DNA of 64,000 bases from Diphasiastrum complanatum (GCA_029204225.1 CM055095.1:29842414-29906413), one strand, 5' to 3'; shown: positions 22,395 through 34,429, counted from the stretch's first letter. A program made the numbers and translations. The notes: a model not told the origin generated them from the letters alone.

Positions 22395-22953
22395 GATTTT
22401 AACGATCACCTTTCTTAAGTCAAATAAACTCGCTAAACTCAACTCGCACTTTATTTACTCGCGAAATGTCCACGCTCGTAAATCGTTAATCCAAAAAGAA
22501 ACGACTTTCATTACAAAATAGTTAGCAATTAACTTGGAGTGAAATGATTAACTACTACAACTGTGGTAAATTGCAATGGGTCTCAAAACAATGGGTCCCA
22601 AACACCAAGCATCGTATAGCTAGGGAGGCTTTTGTCTCTCAACCTTACTCATTTGCTTACATGTAAAAACTCACTTCCCCAGTAAAGAGAAATAAAAAAG
22701 GGTGGTTATTATTTTGGTTGGGAGAAGTTAATTGGATGACAAAATAATAAAAGTGGATTCTGGTGCCATAAAAGTGGGAGGGGCCCAAAGCCATGCCACC
22801 CAATGCCACGTACTCCAACTCATTACCACGTACTCCAACTCAGTACTCCACGTACTCCAACTCAGTCTCCAATGCATGGCAGTGGCACTTTGTAGTGGAC
22901 ATAGACGGTAGTACTGCAAGGAATGGTCAATGGATCGTTACTAGTTAGCAATA
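22395..22953 (+). repeat. Duplicated promoter-like segment, unit 1
   Basis: This begins GATTTTAACGATCACCTTTC and includes GCTAGGGAGGCTTTTGTCTC and TGGTTGGGAGAAGTTAATTG. It also has GGTGCCATAAAAGTGGGAGG (a TATA-like CATAAAAG) and CCATGCCACCCAATGCCACG. Within it CCACGTACTCCAACTCA is repeated three times (22806-22864). It lies upstream of the CLASSY-like gene. Confidence 0.85.
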
Positions 22954-23318
22954 GATTTTAACGATCACCTTTCTTAGGTCAAATAAACTCGCATTTTTTT
23001 TACTCAGTGAAATGTCCACGCTCTTAAATCACTAAACCAAAAAAGAAAATGACTTTCATTATGCGTCCCAAACATTGCCAGGCATTGTATAGCTAGGGAG
23101 GCTTTTGTCTCTCAACCTTTACTCATTTGCTTACATGTAAAATGTCACTTCCCTAACACAGAGCACTAAAGAGGAGTGTAAAATAAAGAAGGGTGGTTAT
23201 TATTTTGGTTGGGAGAAGTTAATTGGATGAGAGAATAATAAAAATGAATTCTGGTGCCATAAAAGTGGGAGGGGCCCAAAGCCATGCCACCCAATGCCAC
23301 GTACTCCAACTCAGTACC
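22954..23318 (+). repeat. Duplicated promoter-like segment, unit 2
   Basis: This restarts at GATTTTAACGATCACCTTTC 559 bp after unit 1 and follows it with small indels to CCACGTACTCCAACTCAGTA. It ends about 590 bp upstream of the first coding ATG of the CLASSY-like gene. Which unit, if either, holds the active promoter cannot be read from sequence. Confidence 0.85.
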
Positions 23319-23904
23319 CGCCCCCGCCCCCGCCTCCTACATCTGCTTTTGTGTTTTTTGTGTTTGCGTTGTGTTTGGAGAGAGCCAGCGAGCGAGAGCG
23401 AGAGAGAGAGAGAGAGAGGGGGGGGGGGGGAAGAGAGAGTTAGCATCGCTCGAGCCAGCGACCTTTTTGGTAACAAGTTTGCCTGAGAGAGCTGCTTTTC
23501 TGGTAATGAGTTAAATGGTATGGTAGCGCGTTCAGATGGCAAGGAGCAAATGGCCTGTCATAATCTCAAGCTGAAAAACGCGTATTTTCTCTCTATCTCA
23601 ATATATTGAGATTATATTTCTGATATGAACCTGCCCCCGTATACTTTTGTAATCTGCCAGCCATTTTACCGGTTTAGCTTTACATTTTTTTCTGTAAATT
23701 GCAGCCTAAATGCTGGACAAAAGTGATTAGTTAAAGCTGGAATACAAGTATAATGTTGTCAATCAGTTTGTTTGGGGTTTATCTTTTTGAAAGAATATTT
23801 CTTGTTCTCATGAAACAGGGAGTTTTTTGAGTGAAAGTTTTGTATGCTGAGTTACTGCTGACCGGTGGGGATCATTCCATTGTCTTCAAATCTCGAGATC
23901 TCTA
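23319..23904 (+). promoter_or_regulatory. Probable 5' leader of the CLASSY-like gene
   Basis: A C-rich block (CCCGCCCCCGCCCC at about 23318-23333), GAGAGA and a G12 run at 23396-23431, and then leader-like sequence precede the ATG. A 5' UTR intron is possible: TTTTTG/GTAACAAG near 23470 as donor and GAAACAG/GGAG near 23819 as acceptor. There is no transcript evidence, so the transcription start is unknown. Confidence 0.4.
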
Positions 23905-24435
23905 ATGAAGAGGCCTTTCCAGGAACTGCCACCCTCAAGTGGTAATATGAGAACTGGAGACTCTAGTGAGGCAGATGACAGTGGCATGTCAACAATGCTA
24001 AACATGTCAAACCAGGATCAGATTTCATTGGAAGAACTCGAAAACATTATGAGAATCTGTGACGAGATGGCTAGAAGATACTCAGGAGCTGCTGAACAGG
24101 ATACAGCACCCACAAGTGCGGGAGAAGTGGTGGCAGCTACTTTGAAGCAACAAAAAGGTTATGCTCTGATGGTCCAGTATGAGCAGCAAGAAGCTCAGAA
24201 GAATCCATCATTTCTACCATCTGATCCATACATCTTGACGGATGGTTTTACTGCAAAGAACACGATTGCAGATAGAAATGAGACTCAAAATGACACCCAA
24301 CCTCACCCGAAGCTCGAAAAAACCAGCTCTTTGGTCCAAAATGCAGAATGGGCATCTGATTTGAAGGACTCTAAGGAGGATGGAGTTCTAGCAGAAATGT
24401 GGCAGGCGATGGCGTTTGTCTTGTCCGAAAGCTGG
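23905..24435 (+). CDS. CLASSY/DRD1-like SNF2 ATPase, coding exon 1
   Basis: 177 codons from the ATG at 23905 to TGG before a GT donor (GTAGAC at 24436). The exon is acidic and Ser/Gln-rich. It ends in DGVLAEMWQAMAFVLSES, which resembles the LW-x-EM-x-x-AL block found upstream of the SNF2 domain in CLASSY and DRD1 proteins. The open frame runs on to a TAA at 24460, but splicing at 24435 keeps phase 0 with exon 2. These proteins help target Pol IV or Pol V in RNA-directed DNA methylation. The first exon alone is weakly conserved, and the assignment rests on its junction with exons 2 and 3. Confidence 0.72.
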
Positions 24436-24459
24436 GTAGACCTCTACTTATGTGAAGCT

Positions 24460-26249
24460 TAAAAACATAGATTTTTTTATTTTGCTATAGTTGTTATGCT
24501 AGAATGTAAATATCTTATCTCTGATATGCAGTTAAAGAAGCTAATATCTTTTCATAAGATAGTGATCTAAAAAATGGGATTCTTTCTTAGCTCATATTGG
24601 TTGACTATTTAATTTAATATAGTCTTGCGTCAGTAAGAGTGGCCCGCCTCACTGGGATACCCACTTTGTATAGAGTAGAGAAAAGTTTGTCTTAGGTCTA
24701 AGCCTCTTGTTTTTGAAGTGAGAAGGATTTAATCTCTCTCTTTCTCTCTCATCTTTCTTCCATGACACTTGGCATCATCTTCATTCACCATTATCTCAAA
24801 GTTTTTCAGATATGTCTCAGGATACCACTTGATCACTACATTGTAGATAGTTTTTATGTATACTTCTTCTATGGGAGTTTTCATATATGAGCTCCTTAGT
24901 AGTTTCTATTTCCGTTTGGTTAGTGATGCTTACTATTGACACAGACGATTATGTCACATGTATATGTTTTTACAATTTTCAATTAGGGGACGTGTTAATG
25001 TAAATGTTTTTACAATCTCCATTCAGGAAATGTTTATTATGTTCCCTATGTTAAATTCACACTTGAGATGTAGTTCTAGTCTTATGCACCTTTTGGCACT
25101 CCAAAGACATCATCAAACATTTTTATCTCTGCGGACGCTCTATTTCCTCCTTAAACATCCACTTTTGCATCGGAGACAGGAGTTTCCCGGTATGGAGTAG
25201 ACAATCCATTGAGATGATATGCAGCAGGTTTGATGAGCTGGGTCTGTTTTGTGTATCAGACGACTATTCAGAACCTATTGTCGTGTGGATAACACTTGTT
25301 CTTAAAGAGGCACCCAGGTTGGCCCTTAGTGATTGCCCTGTATGCTAGCCATATTTTAGTGCTTTCACTTGTTTGTTGCACCTTATGTGGGTCCCAACTT
25401 TTATTGTATGCACTTCCAGTTTTGTGAGGGCCAGAGGCCAATGATTGGCGACAATTGTTAATTGAAAGGGACACTGGCCCAAGGTCGTCGGGATATGTGT
25501 GTCCCAAGTCGTGACTTGTGTGATCGTCTGACAAGCCTTCAGACAAGCGGAGAATCGTGACCATCTGGACCCTAGTCATCTGTGATGAGATGTTACCAGG
25601 CAAGTAGCCGGCTGACCAAGTGGGTCATGGGTTTATGTTGGGGCATGGGAGCGGTACCCTATGAGTCACGCAGTATCCATGGTTCATAGAGAGCATGCAT
25701 GCCAAGTGGAGTGATCGCCCATTGTTGGATTCCATGTGTGTGGTGACATGAATAGCAGGTAGAAGGACTCTAAGAGAGGGGTGCTGGTGGTTGGGAGGTT
25801 CATTCTTCACATTTGTCATCTAGGTTCACGAACTCGGAGAGTCTTATGACAATTGGTATGAAAGCTTAGGGGAAAAGTTCCTAGAGAGAGAACAACCTAT
25901 TTTAGAGAGAGAGTGGGAGACTAGCCTCCATCTCATATTCTTCAGGCCTCCAACCCCCAAGGAGAAGGCAAAATTTAGATCTTTCAGGGCTGATTTATCT
26001 CCTACACACATTGCACAGATGGATCTTGTTCATGTGCAGCCATCTACGTTTGATTCAAAATTGTGGGTGCTTCCAACTAGTTTGAGTCCGAAAATGTTAG
26101 CAAGGAAGGTGCACGCGCATCTATAAACTTCTTAGGAGGTGTGGCTGTCCAAGTTTATGGAGGAAGATTGTTTCTAGATTAAATCTTGCAGCAAAAGGGT
26201 GAAATTGGCACAAGATGGACCTGCGTGTAAAAGCTTGAATTTTCTCATG
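24460..26249. other. Intronic stretch with a possible LTR and PBS
   Basis: There is no gene here. At about 25854-25866 TTGGTATGAAAGC, followed by TTAGG, resembles the copia PBS with two mismatches and follows GTCTTATGACAA. 25250-25853 may therefore be a decayed LTR. No TG start or coding sequence could be tied to it. Confidence 0.3.
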
Positions 26250-27150
26250 TCTACTGCCCCGAACTCATCTCTAGAAGTGTTGGAACATCAAAGGCAAGCC
26301 TTCTAACCAATTTTGAGATTGTAAAGAGTGTATTTTGGGCTTTTTCTAAAAATATATCTTTTAGGAAGATAATATCTCTAACAAATAATTTCTTCGCTCG
26401 TAGATCATAAAGCTTGTAGTTTTTATGTAAAGGTGCGTAACAAATGAACATTGATGGAGCATCCTTCTTAGCTTGTGTGGAGTTTGGGCATATGCTATGC
26501 AACCAAAGATTTTGCAATGCTTTATAGAAGGTTTGATACTTGAACAAGCTTCTTCAGGAGCATCCATTGACTTTGTGCTTAATCTGTTTTGTAAATAGCA
26601 TGCAGTAGTAACAGTTTCAGCCAAAACTAGTAGAGTAGCTTTGAATGCACCTGAATGGCCTTTGCAATTTCTAACAAAGTTCGAGTCGTTCATTCAACAA
26701 CTCCACTTTGCTGAGGGCTATAGCGAGTTGTGAGCTGCCTCTAGATTCCATTTGATGAGAGAAAGTTGATCATTTCTATGGAAATGTATCCATCTGTGTG
26801 TAGTGTCCCAATCATCCCGCCTGTCTCGATTTCTGCAAGCTGCTTGAAATCTTTGGAACATTGGAATGCGTCAGATTTTGCTTTTAGAAACGTGACAGTG
26901 TTCGTTCTTGAATAGTCATGAATGAAAGTAATGAAATATTGGGCACTTTCGATAGAGGGTGTTTGTATTGGCCCACAAATATCTGAATGAATTAGATCAA
27001 GAAGGTTAGAAGCTCATGAGCATGACTATTAAAGAATCTACTTCTAGAATACATGAGGAGAATCTGTATATATTAAGATTGTTCAGCAATTTGTTTTCAT
27101 ACATGTATTAGGCTTCTCATATTGAGATGTCCTAACCTCTGATGCCGTAG
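26250..27150 (-). pseudogene. Copia integrase fragment in intron 1
   Basis: Minus-strand frames 26361-26693 and 26251-26547 show TVTTACYLQNRLSTKSMD, HCKIFGCIAYAQTPHKLRR and a KKLFVRDIIFLKDIF-like block, the tail of copia integrase. To the right, 26700-26960 translates in other frames to integrase core pieces (TRYSPQQS; HTDGYIS in place of the usual SDNGGE block). Multiple frameshifts and no LTRs mean an old fragment. Confidence 0.75.
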
Positions 27151-30100
27151 AGAATTTGTATTCTCAACAATTTTCGATTACCTTGAAGTAGGCTTTGTTG
27201 GAAAATACGGTTTCTGCTATCCTGAGTTTCATGGATACTAGTTCTGCTAGAGAGTATAGTACTTAGATTTGTGTAAGAGTATTGAGCATAGTGCAGAGTA
27301 CGTTCATACAATATTTAGACGTGTAAGATTCAAATTGAAGGAGATTTGACAAAATGAATAAGATTCAAATTACGCTTGAGTGAGCGAGTGGCCTTAAATT
27401 AAGAACTTCATAAGCTAAGTATTGATTTGATACTAGCCCCATTGCATTGCCTAACCTATAAAATTTTTTAGAAGGAAAGTTTGAAGTCATGCAACTCAAC
27501 TTATTATGAGGGACTTTGAATAAAGGACTTTTGCTTCATAATCATGTTTAATCACATTGCCTAGTCACGTATTGAGTATAGTTGAGGGACTAGTGCAAGT
27601 CAGTAAACCCAAGAAGACTTGAAGCTATAAACCTAGTGGGAAGGACCTATTCTAGCACTAAACTTAGTCGAGAGATAGGTGTCTTCATTGACATTAATCA
27701 TTTAATCTTTGTAGTGGCACTAGCTTGGTCATGTATCGACCCTAGTTGAAGGCCATGGACTCCCTAATACCGCACCCAAGAACACTCTAAGTCTCAAATC
27801 CTTTGTGCAGAAAAAATTTGTTGATGGTTTATGGAAAGAAGTATAAGGTAGTGGTGTACTTAGTTTAGGCCTATAAATTTCTCAAGAATGTGGGAGGAGC
27901 CCAATGTCTTCAGCTTCCATGTAAGCAGCCTTCTGACATCAAACTAAAGTGCGGTACTGGCATTGATGGGCACCACGTAGAAGATGGGGGAAGAAGAGAC
28001 AGAGACGCGTTGTGCTTCAAACTACGAGTATTGGTTAAGTGGAAGAATAGACTAGTAGAAAACTCAATCAACATGGGATGTTAATTAGTGGGGATCAAAC
28101 TAGTAGACTAGTAGAAGGCTTAACTTGGGACGGTAATTAGAATTTAGTGGGGATTAGACATGGAAGATAGGAGCAGAGGACTCTGTGCTTAGTATCGGGC
28201 CAGGGTGGGTATTGACAACACCCACAGGGGGCCAATAAGGGAACAAATGGCATGAATGTTAATGTTGTTTTTTGAGGATGCAAACCTTCTTAGAGGAGAG
28301 TGTTACGTCACCTATACCTAAGGGATAATAGTTAGTGGGGATTAGACATGGAAGATAGGAGCAATGACAACAATCATATGGGGCTTGTAGGGGAACAGAT
28401 GGCATGAATTGTTAGAAGACCGACTTGTGCATATAAGCAACCAAGGTAGGATTCGTATTGTGGTGAAACAATAGCCAAACATATGGAAGAGAACACAAGT
28501 GATGAGATAAACTCCAATTATGTCCCATACCATTGTGGTAGGACATGCTCCATTATACAAATGTTGTGAGAGACACCTACATTTAAATTTGTTAAACCAA
28601 CGGATTAAAATAAGCCTCACCAATTTGCTCATTCTTCATAGTTGCACACCTAAAAGCACAATGAAGAATTTTTTCCCTTTTCCACACCCACCTACCGTTT
28701 AGGTGGAGAGGAGAGATGAGTTGGGGAGAAAATTACGGAATTAGTCCCAAAGATCCCTCTCTAGATGGCACGCTCAATTTCTCTAGCTCCCATCACATGT
28801 TCAAATTTGGGATCAATGGCTTGCTTTGCCCAAGCAACATGTATTTGCCCTTTTGGATCCAAATTGCTTGAATATAGCTTTTTGGTCGTCTTTCTAGCAT
28901 GAATCCACATGCGAGCATGGTTTTTGACATGCAAAGATATCACCCAGATGCACTTGATCTATTTCCATCAAGCTATAGTATGATTAACTCAAATAAATAT
29001 TTGTGGTTACTTTTTGCTCTGAAAATTGTTAATTCATGTTTTCAGTACTTATCTCTAGTGCCACGATACCTACTGTGGTTTCTTAGGTAATGAAATTGTA
29101 ATTATCTCTAAGTAAATCAATATAGTCGATTACCCTATTATCCAATGAGTAAACACTACATTTGTCAAGCAGTTTCTTTGATTTACTCATAGCCATCCAT
29201 AAGGGAAACAATATACTTGTTCACCTTGCATAGTTAGCGCCTTCGACTACCCTAAGTGATTACTATCCTTGATCACCCAACACCCCTCGTAGTTGGTTAG
29301 TCAAATTTATACATGTAAAGTACATTTTTACATGGAAGACTATTTTACATTGTGTCAAAAGAATTATTAATATCAAATCACAAATAATAATATGGGAAAT
29401 AACTTCAAGTGATACCTAGTACCTACTTCCATGTTTATGTATAGCCATGTTTCTATACTGAAATTCAAAAGAAAACTTGTACTGTTGGCTTGCAATATTG
29501 AAGTTAAGAGTTCTACGACTTCATTTTCAACATGACAATAATTGTTGCCAATCCTTGCGTGCAATGTGCAAGACTAATCACTCGTGCCTCAACATGCAGA
29601 AGGTAGCAAGCACAGGGCTAGAGCTCTTGTGATCTTGAGGAAGCTATTGATGAGGAGATTTTTGAAGAGGAGTATGTTGAGGAGGAGGAGAGGAGAGCGA
29701 TGAACGTGAGGAGGCAGCTTTGGGACCAAGGCTCTTGAGGGCTAGAAGGTATTGTGCATTCAAGTGGCACTCTTGGTCTATATTTTTGGCATGATATCTC
29801 TTTGTCTATGGTAACTGAGCTCTTATTGTGTGCGTTTATCAAGTGCTTTATATCCATACATTCACTTGGCATTCTTGGTACTTTAGACTAGCATAACAAT
29901 CTTGTTCAATAGAGTTCCTACGACACATTACACTCGTTAGGTTCATTTTGATGTCTTTATTTGACATGTGGTAGCTACATGTTGCTGTTGGTGTGATTCC
30001 TCCTTCCCTTGTAAGTTGTGATAGATTGATCCATAGCTTGGGGGCTAGATCCATAAGATCTAGGTTTGGTTGGGTCGGTTTGTCCACCATCCGATTCCCT

Positions 30101-30250
30101 TGTGTTGCTTGTTTGCGGCTTGCTTAATTTCGAATCCTTGAGTGAGGGCTTTATAGTGGTATTTTTTATGAACATTGCTTTTCCACATATGCAATTATAC
30201 CCAGCATAACTTTGTGATTAATGGAATTTTTTTTTCATTTTTTTCTAGGA
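27151..30250. other. Intronic spacer with an imperfect duplication near 28.1-28.4 kb
   Basis: No gene is supported. GTGGGGATTAGACATGGAAG (plus ATAGGAGCA) occurs at about 28151 and again at about 28336. It is followed in both cases by a GGGAACA(A/G)ATGGCATGAAT block, an imperfect 185-bp direct duplication. The remaining ORFs are short and unrelated to known families. Confidence 0.5.
29970..30120 (+). repeat. Left direct repeat flanking the gypsy gag fragment
   Basis: GATCCATAGCTTGGGGGCTA, GATCCATAAGATCTAGGTTT and GGTTGGGTCGGT occur here and again, nearly identical, at 31697-31835. Both are on the same strand, on either side of the gag/protease fragment. They could be LTR parts. Confidence 0.8.
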
Positions 30251-31660
30251 ATGGCAAATGAAGAAGTTCCCATTACGGGCGACGATTTTCCCGCTTCCCC
30301 AAAAATTTGCCTGGTTTCACCCGATGGGGTTGACCCGCTCGATTCGAACCCATTGCTTCACACCTTAAGTAAGGCGGTCTTGGAACTTTATCAAAGTAAT
30401 AAACAACGTGATAATCAGATGCAAAACTTGTTTAGCCAATTGCAAACACTTAATTCACACAACTTGGGCTACAACTAGATGTTTTCGTCGGTGAGAAAAA
30501 AAGCGCCCCGAAGTTGTAGAAGACTAGATAAATCGCTGGTCTAGCTACATTAGCTTACACAACATCCCAGAAGAGAAGCAAATTTCATCTGTCTTGTGGT
30601 TTCTAGAGGGCAAGGCCTCCTCTGGTGGAGGGAGCTCCCCTTGAAACCGGCGACATGGACTGGATTCCTAGAGGAATTTCGTAAGGCTTATGTCGCGATT
30701 GATGATTTAGAAATGTATATTCGCTTCATTAACGGCCGGTTGGGTAGCCGAGAGCTGGACACGCATGTCCAAAAGTTCTTGGATTGCTTGACCAAGGTGC
30801 CACTCTTCGATAAGAAATTGGCACAGTGGCAATTCATTTATGGATTGCCAGTCGATTACCAAAATGAGTGCAAACGAAATGTCCTCCACACGTTGGAAGA
30901 CGCTATCCGTGTAGCCAAAGCCTACGATAGCATCGTGGTTGCCTCACGGAAGAGTATGCACAGCCAATCAGCCCAGAAACCTAAGACTCAGAAGCCCAAG
31001 AATAATAAGAGGAAAAAATTGTTTTTTGACGAACTGGAAGTTGCTCGTACCAACAGAAAAAGAAGAAAAACAAGAAGAAGCCCGTTGTAAAGGACAAGGC
31101 GCGAATAGCGGCAATAAAGGAGAACCTTTGCTTCCTATGCAACAAACTTGGGCACCGTGCTAAACAGTTTCCCGAAAAGAAAAATAAAACATCAATTTTA
31201 TGATGATGAATTTATCCGCAGGTAAATTGCAAGTCAATTTGTTAAATGGTTGTGAATGTACTTGTAATTTCAATACACTTTCTTTCAAGCCTAATCAATT
31301 GTTTCATGTTAGAGGCAATATTTTAGGGAAAGACGTAAATGTACTATTTGATTCGGGAAATATTCACAACTTTTTAAATGCTCGACTTGTGCAAAAGCTT
31401 TGGGTGCCCACCATGGCCAGCGATCACCGTTATGTGGTCCATCTAGCCTCGGGGTCGGACACAAATTTGGGATGTGATGGCCAGTGATCACCGTTATGTG
31501 GTCCATCTAGCCTCGGGGTCGAACACAAATTTGGGATGTGAAAGTCCCTAATTTGGAGCTTCGGATGCAAGATTACGTTGAGCGGCTCGACTTCCATGTT
31601 ATGAATTACCTTGATAGAACTAATGTAATCCTAGGATACAAATGGTTTTTTGATATATCA
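30251..31660 (+). pseudogene. Gypsy Gag and protease fragment in intron 1
   Basis: ORF 30221-30478 starts with MANEEVPITGDDFPASP at 30251. ORF 30596-31090 has the Retrotrans_gag core (WWRELPLKPATWTGFLEEFR, LTKVPLFDKKLAQWQFIYGL). It ends in a basic tail and, in another frame, CFLCNKLGHRAKQF, a knuckle with its last Cys lost. ORF 31200-31487 has VNVLFDSGNIHNFLNARLVQ, the gypsy retropepsin with an intact DSG. A 64-bp duplication then breaks the frame. Downstream, LRMQDYVERLDFHVMNYL and a VILGYKW block follow to about 31660. Confidence 0.82.
31413..31540 (+). repeat. 64-bp tandem duplication inside the gypsy protease fragment
   Basis: ATGGCCAGCGATCACCGTTA at 31413 returns as ATGGCCAGTGATCACCGTTA at 31477. 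The copies differ at few bases, and the insertion of 64 bp (not a multiple of 3) ends the reading frame. Confidence 0.92.
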
Positions 31661-31696
31661 GATTCCTTGGGAAATAGTGTATGCTTGATTGTGTGA

Positions 31697-31835
31697 TTGG
31701 TATCTACATGCTGTTGGTGTGATTCCTCCTTCCCTTGTGATAAATTGATCCATAGCTTGGGGGCTAGATCCATAAGATCTAGGTTTGGTTGGGTCGGTCC
31801 GATTCCCTTGTGTTGCTTGTTTGCGGCTAGATACT
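31697..31835 (+). repeat. Right direct repeat flanking the gypsy gag fragment
   Basis: This is the near-identical counterpart of 29970-30120, with a few short deletions. See that entry. Confidence 0.8.
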
Positions 31836-31971
31836 CTTGGAGGATACGATTTCTTAAGTGCCTCTCCCTCCTATCTAGAATCGTGCTAGTCCATGATCCG
31901 AGGCATCGTTTTCCTCCAATGACACCAAGCCTTCTACAAGGAATTTTATGTCGTTCTGGAGCGGAACTTCC

Positions 31972-32585
31972 GGTTTTTTTTTAAGTGTCGCTTGCGGCCC
32001 ACCTACAGTTATTAAGTTAGCTGTTAAGTTAACCGAATCTGCCCCACCTCCAGTTATTACCAATTTAACCAAACCCAAGCCTCATTCAATACTCATTTAT
32101 CCCTATTGCTTACTCGAATTCGAACTCATGTCATTTTTTTTAAGAGTTCATGCTACTGGTGCTGCTTTGGAAACTGGAAACTTTTTGCAGGAGATCACTT
32201 TGGTGCTCCTCTGGCTGGTGCTGCTTTGGAAGCTAGAAACCCCGTTGAAGGAGGTTGCTGCTATATAGCCAACGAAGAGAGAAGCAAGGTGTGAGTGGCT
32301 GAAGGAGGCATTGCAAAGGCTGGCACTGGAGTGAACATTAGTAGCATTTATGAGGTTGAGTTGATGCCCACATCGTTGTTCAATGAGGCTTCAGTTAGTT
32401 AATCATTCCCTTTCAAGTTGGTTTAGGAAGGATGGAAAATACACTCGTTCAGTTAGCACTAACTGGAGTTCCTAACTAAACCAGTTATCAAGTTGTAGGT
32501 GGGGCAACACCTATAGTTAGGTTATCTCTAACTGGGAGAGATTATTGTGGGTGGGGGTCACAGGCCTTACGGGAAAAAAATCTTA
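31972..32585. repeat. Possible inverted-repeat (foldback) element
   Basis: The left side has GCCCCACCTCCAGTTATTA and GCGGCCCACCTACAGTTATT. The right side has the inverse arrangement (AACTGGAG, GTTGTAGGTGGGGCA, GTGGGTGGGGGTCA, then GGAAAAAAA). TTTTTTTTT/AAAAAAA mark the two ends. Between them is an unrecognised stretch with GGTGCTGCTTTGGAA repeated twice. A non-autonomous DNA transposon is one reading. No target duplication was confirmed. Confidence 0.4.
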
Positions 32586-33639
32586 GAATGTTCAAAAAAA
32601 CAATGATAGGTATTAGGTGCTAGGAAAACTAAATTATACTTGTAGTTTCATTGGAACCAAGTTTGCTTTGCTACATTTTCAGATCATGCAAAGTACTGAA
32701 TCACATTGAACAACCTTTGTATATCTACACTCTATGGTTATGGGACCAGTATCCATGTGCTTGAAAAACATTGTGACAGATCTTTAAGTCCTGTTAGAAA
32801 TTCTTTAATCTAGTTGTACCTTGTTGCACATCATGCAAGGTACTGTGTTCTTTAAGACTTACGGAACAAGCAATTACTGAATCAATCTCAATCCAAATTT
32901 CAAAGTGACAAAAGCTGATCCCCATGAGGTTTGATTTCCTCTCTTGGTTTTTAACATGCAAGCTTTGGCCTTGATACTACTGAGAAGGCATGACAAGGAG
33001 TCACTAACTCGTCATAGATGCATTGCGTACAATAGAAATCCCTAGATTTTGAAATCTACTATTGCTCCCAGTTTACATGTCTGCTAAAACCTTTTCCTGG
33101 TTCCAACGTTTTGGAATGCTGCATTCTGGATCTATCTACTTGTGGAACGTGATTTTGATGCACAATGTTTCCTTGAAACACGTTTCGAACGCATAAACGC
33201 GTTTGAAACTTCTCGTTCGAAAAGTATTGTGGAAATACTTATGGAGGTGGCCCTGTTCGAAATGTGGCACTGTATCTACTTGGTACTAGACTTTCTATGA
33301 CATGGCTAAACCCCAAAAACCCATAAAAACACATTCTCAAAATAAAAAAAGAAGACCCTAAAAAAATTCCCGTTTCGAACTACGAAATGGACCCGTGAAA
33401 CATTGCTTGCATGTAGTCAAGAATAGTGTCTGCTCACTAGCTCTATAGTTGTATCCACTCCAGGATGCCCTATGCAGGGATTAACATGACACTGGTCTTT
33501 GAAGGATCTTAGCATGAAGTTCATCCATGTCTGGCACATAATACTTACCATTCTACTTCAACATACCTGCCTCCACAGTGTATGTCAAAAATGTGTGCCT
33601 TCCCTAAAGAGCCAGTCACCATTGAAGCCCCTCATCACA

Positions 33640-34080
33640 CGATCGGTGGTGTGTGTACTCTCTGGGTAACCTATAGTGACACACCCAATGATCTATAATA
33701 TCATTGGGGGCCTAGACTAGGTCAGTTGTACCCGCTACTGGTGATCACCTACTCACATGTGGGTTGTGCCTCACCATTGGTGGTGGTCATTGGTCCTTTG
33801 GGGTACATTAGGGCCACGACTAGGGCCTAAAGTAGTCCCGAAGGCCTGTTTGACTATAAATAGGCCCTAAGGCATCATTAGTCTGATGGTCTTGGAGAGT
33901 ATTGAGTTTTAAATTGGTGAGTAGCTTGATATTTAGTTTATCATAGCTTCAATTTACATTCGGGCTAAAAAGTTCAATATTATCATTCAACTATTGTTTT
34001 CATCCGATGACTCTTGTACATTGATAGTAATAGCTCTCTATCTCGCTTTTGTTTTGATGAGTCTTCTTAGTATCTAAGCC
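33640..34080 (+). repeat. LTR-like sequence in intron 1
   Basis: A TATA-like GACTATAAATAGGCCC at about 33848 lies downstream of a GC-richer U3-like stretch. A T-rich stretch ending near TCTTAGTATCTAAGCC follows. The composition and layout are those of an LTR, but neither end nor PBS could be fixed. Confidence 0.35.
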
Positions 34081-34429
34081 AGTTTTTTGGAGAAAAGATT
34101 TGCTGCTTGAAGAGAGTTTAGCTACTTATAGACACTTTAAAATGTGTTCATTGAACAAAATGATCGACAATGTCAAAGTGTCTATAGAAGGTTTAGTGAT
34201 GCAATGCAATTTAAGCTCGTTCTAATGTTATACAATCAAATGTTGGTTTTTTTTAAATCCACTTGCTTTTGGAAAAGATGGCAATGATAATTTTGAAATA
34301 TGGCGTCCCAGATTTGAAGTGGTTGCAGTTCTTCCATTGTTATTGCAAGTTTTCAATGGTCAACTATACCAATGTTTAAGGTAGTAAAGCTTTTTACTTG
34401 TATGCTGTAAACTGAATGATCCTCTTTAA

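Noticed and set aside
34230-34330. Gag start (PLAFGKDGNDNFEIWRPRFE-like)
   Set aside because: A single short block reminiscent of copia Gag (FEIWR), with nothing in frame on either side.
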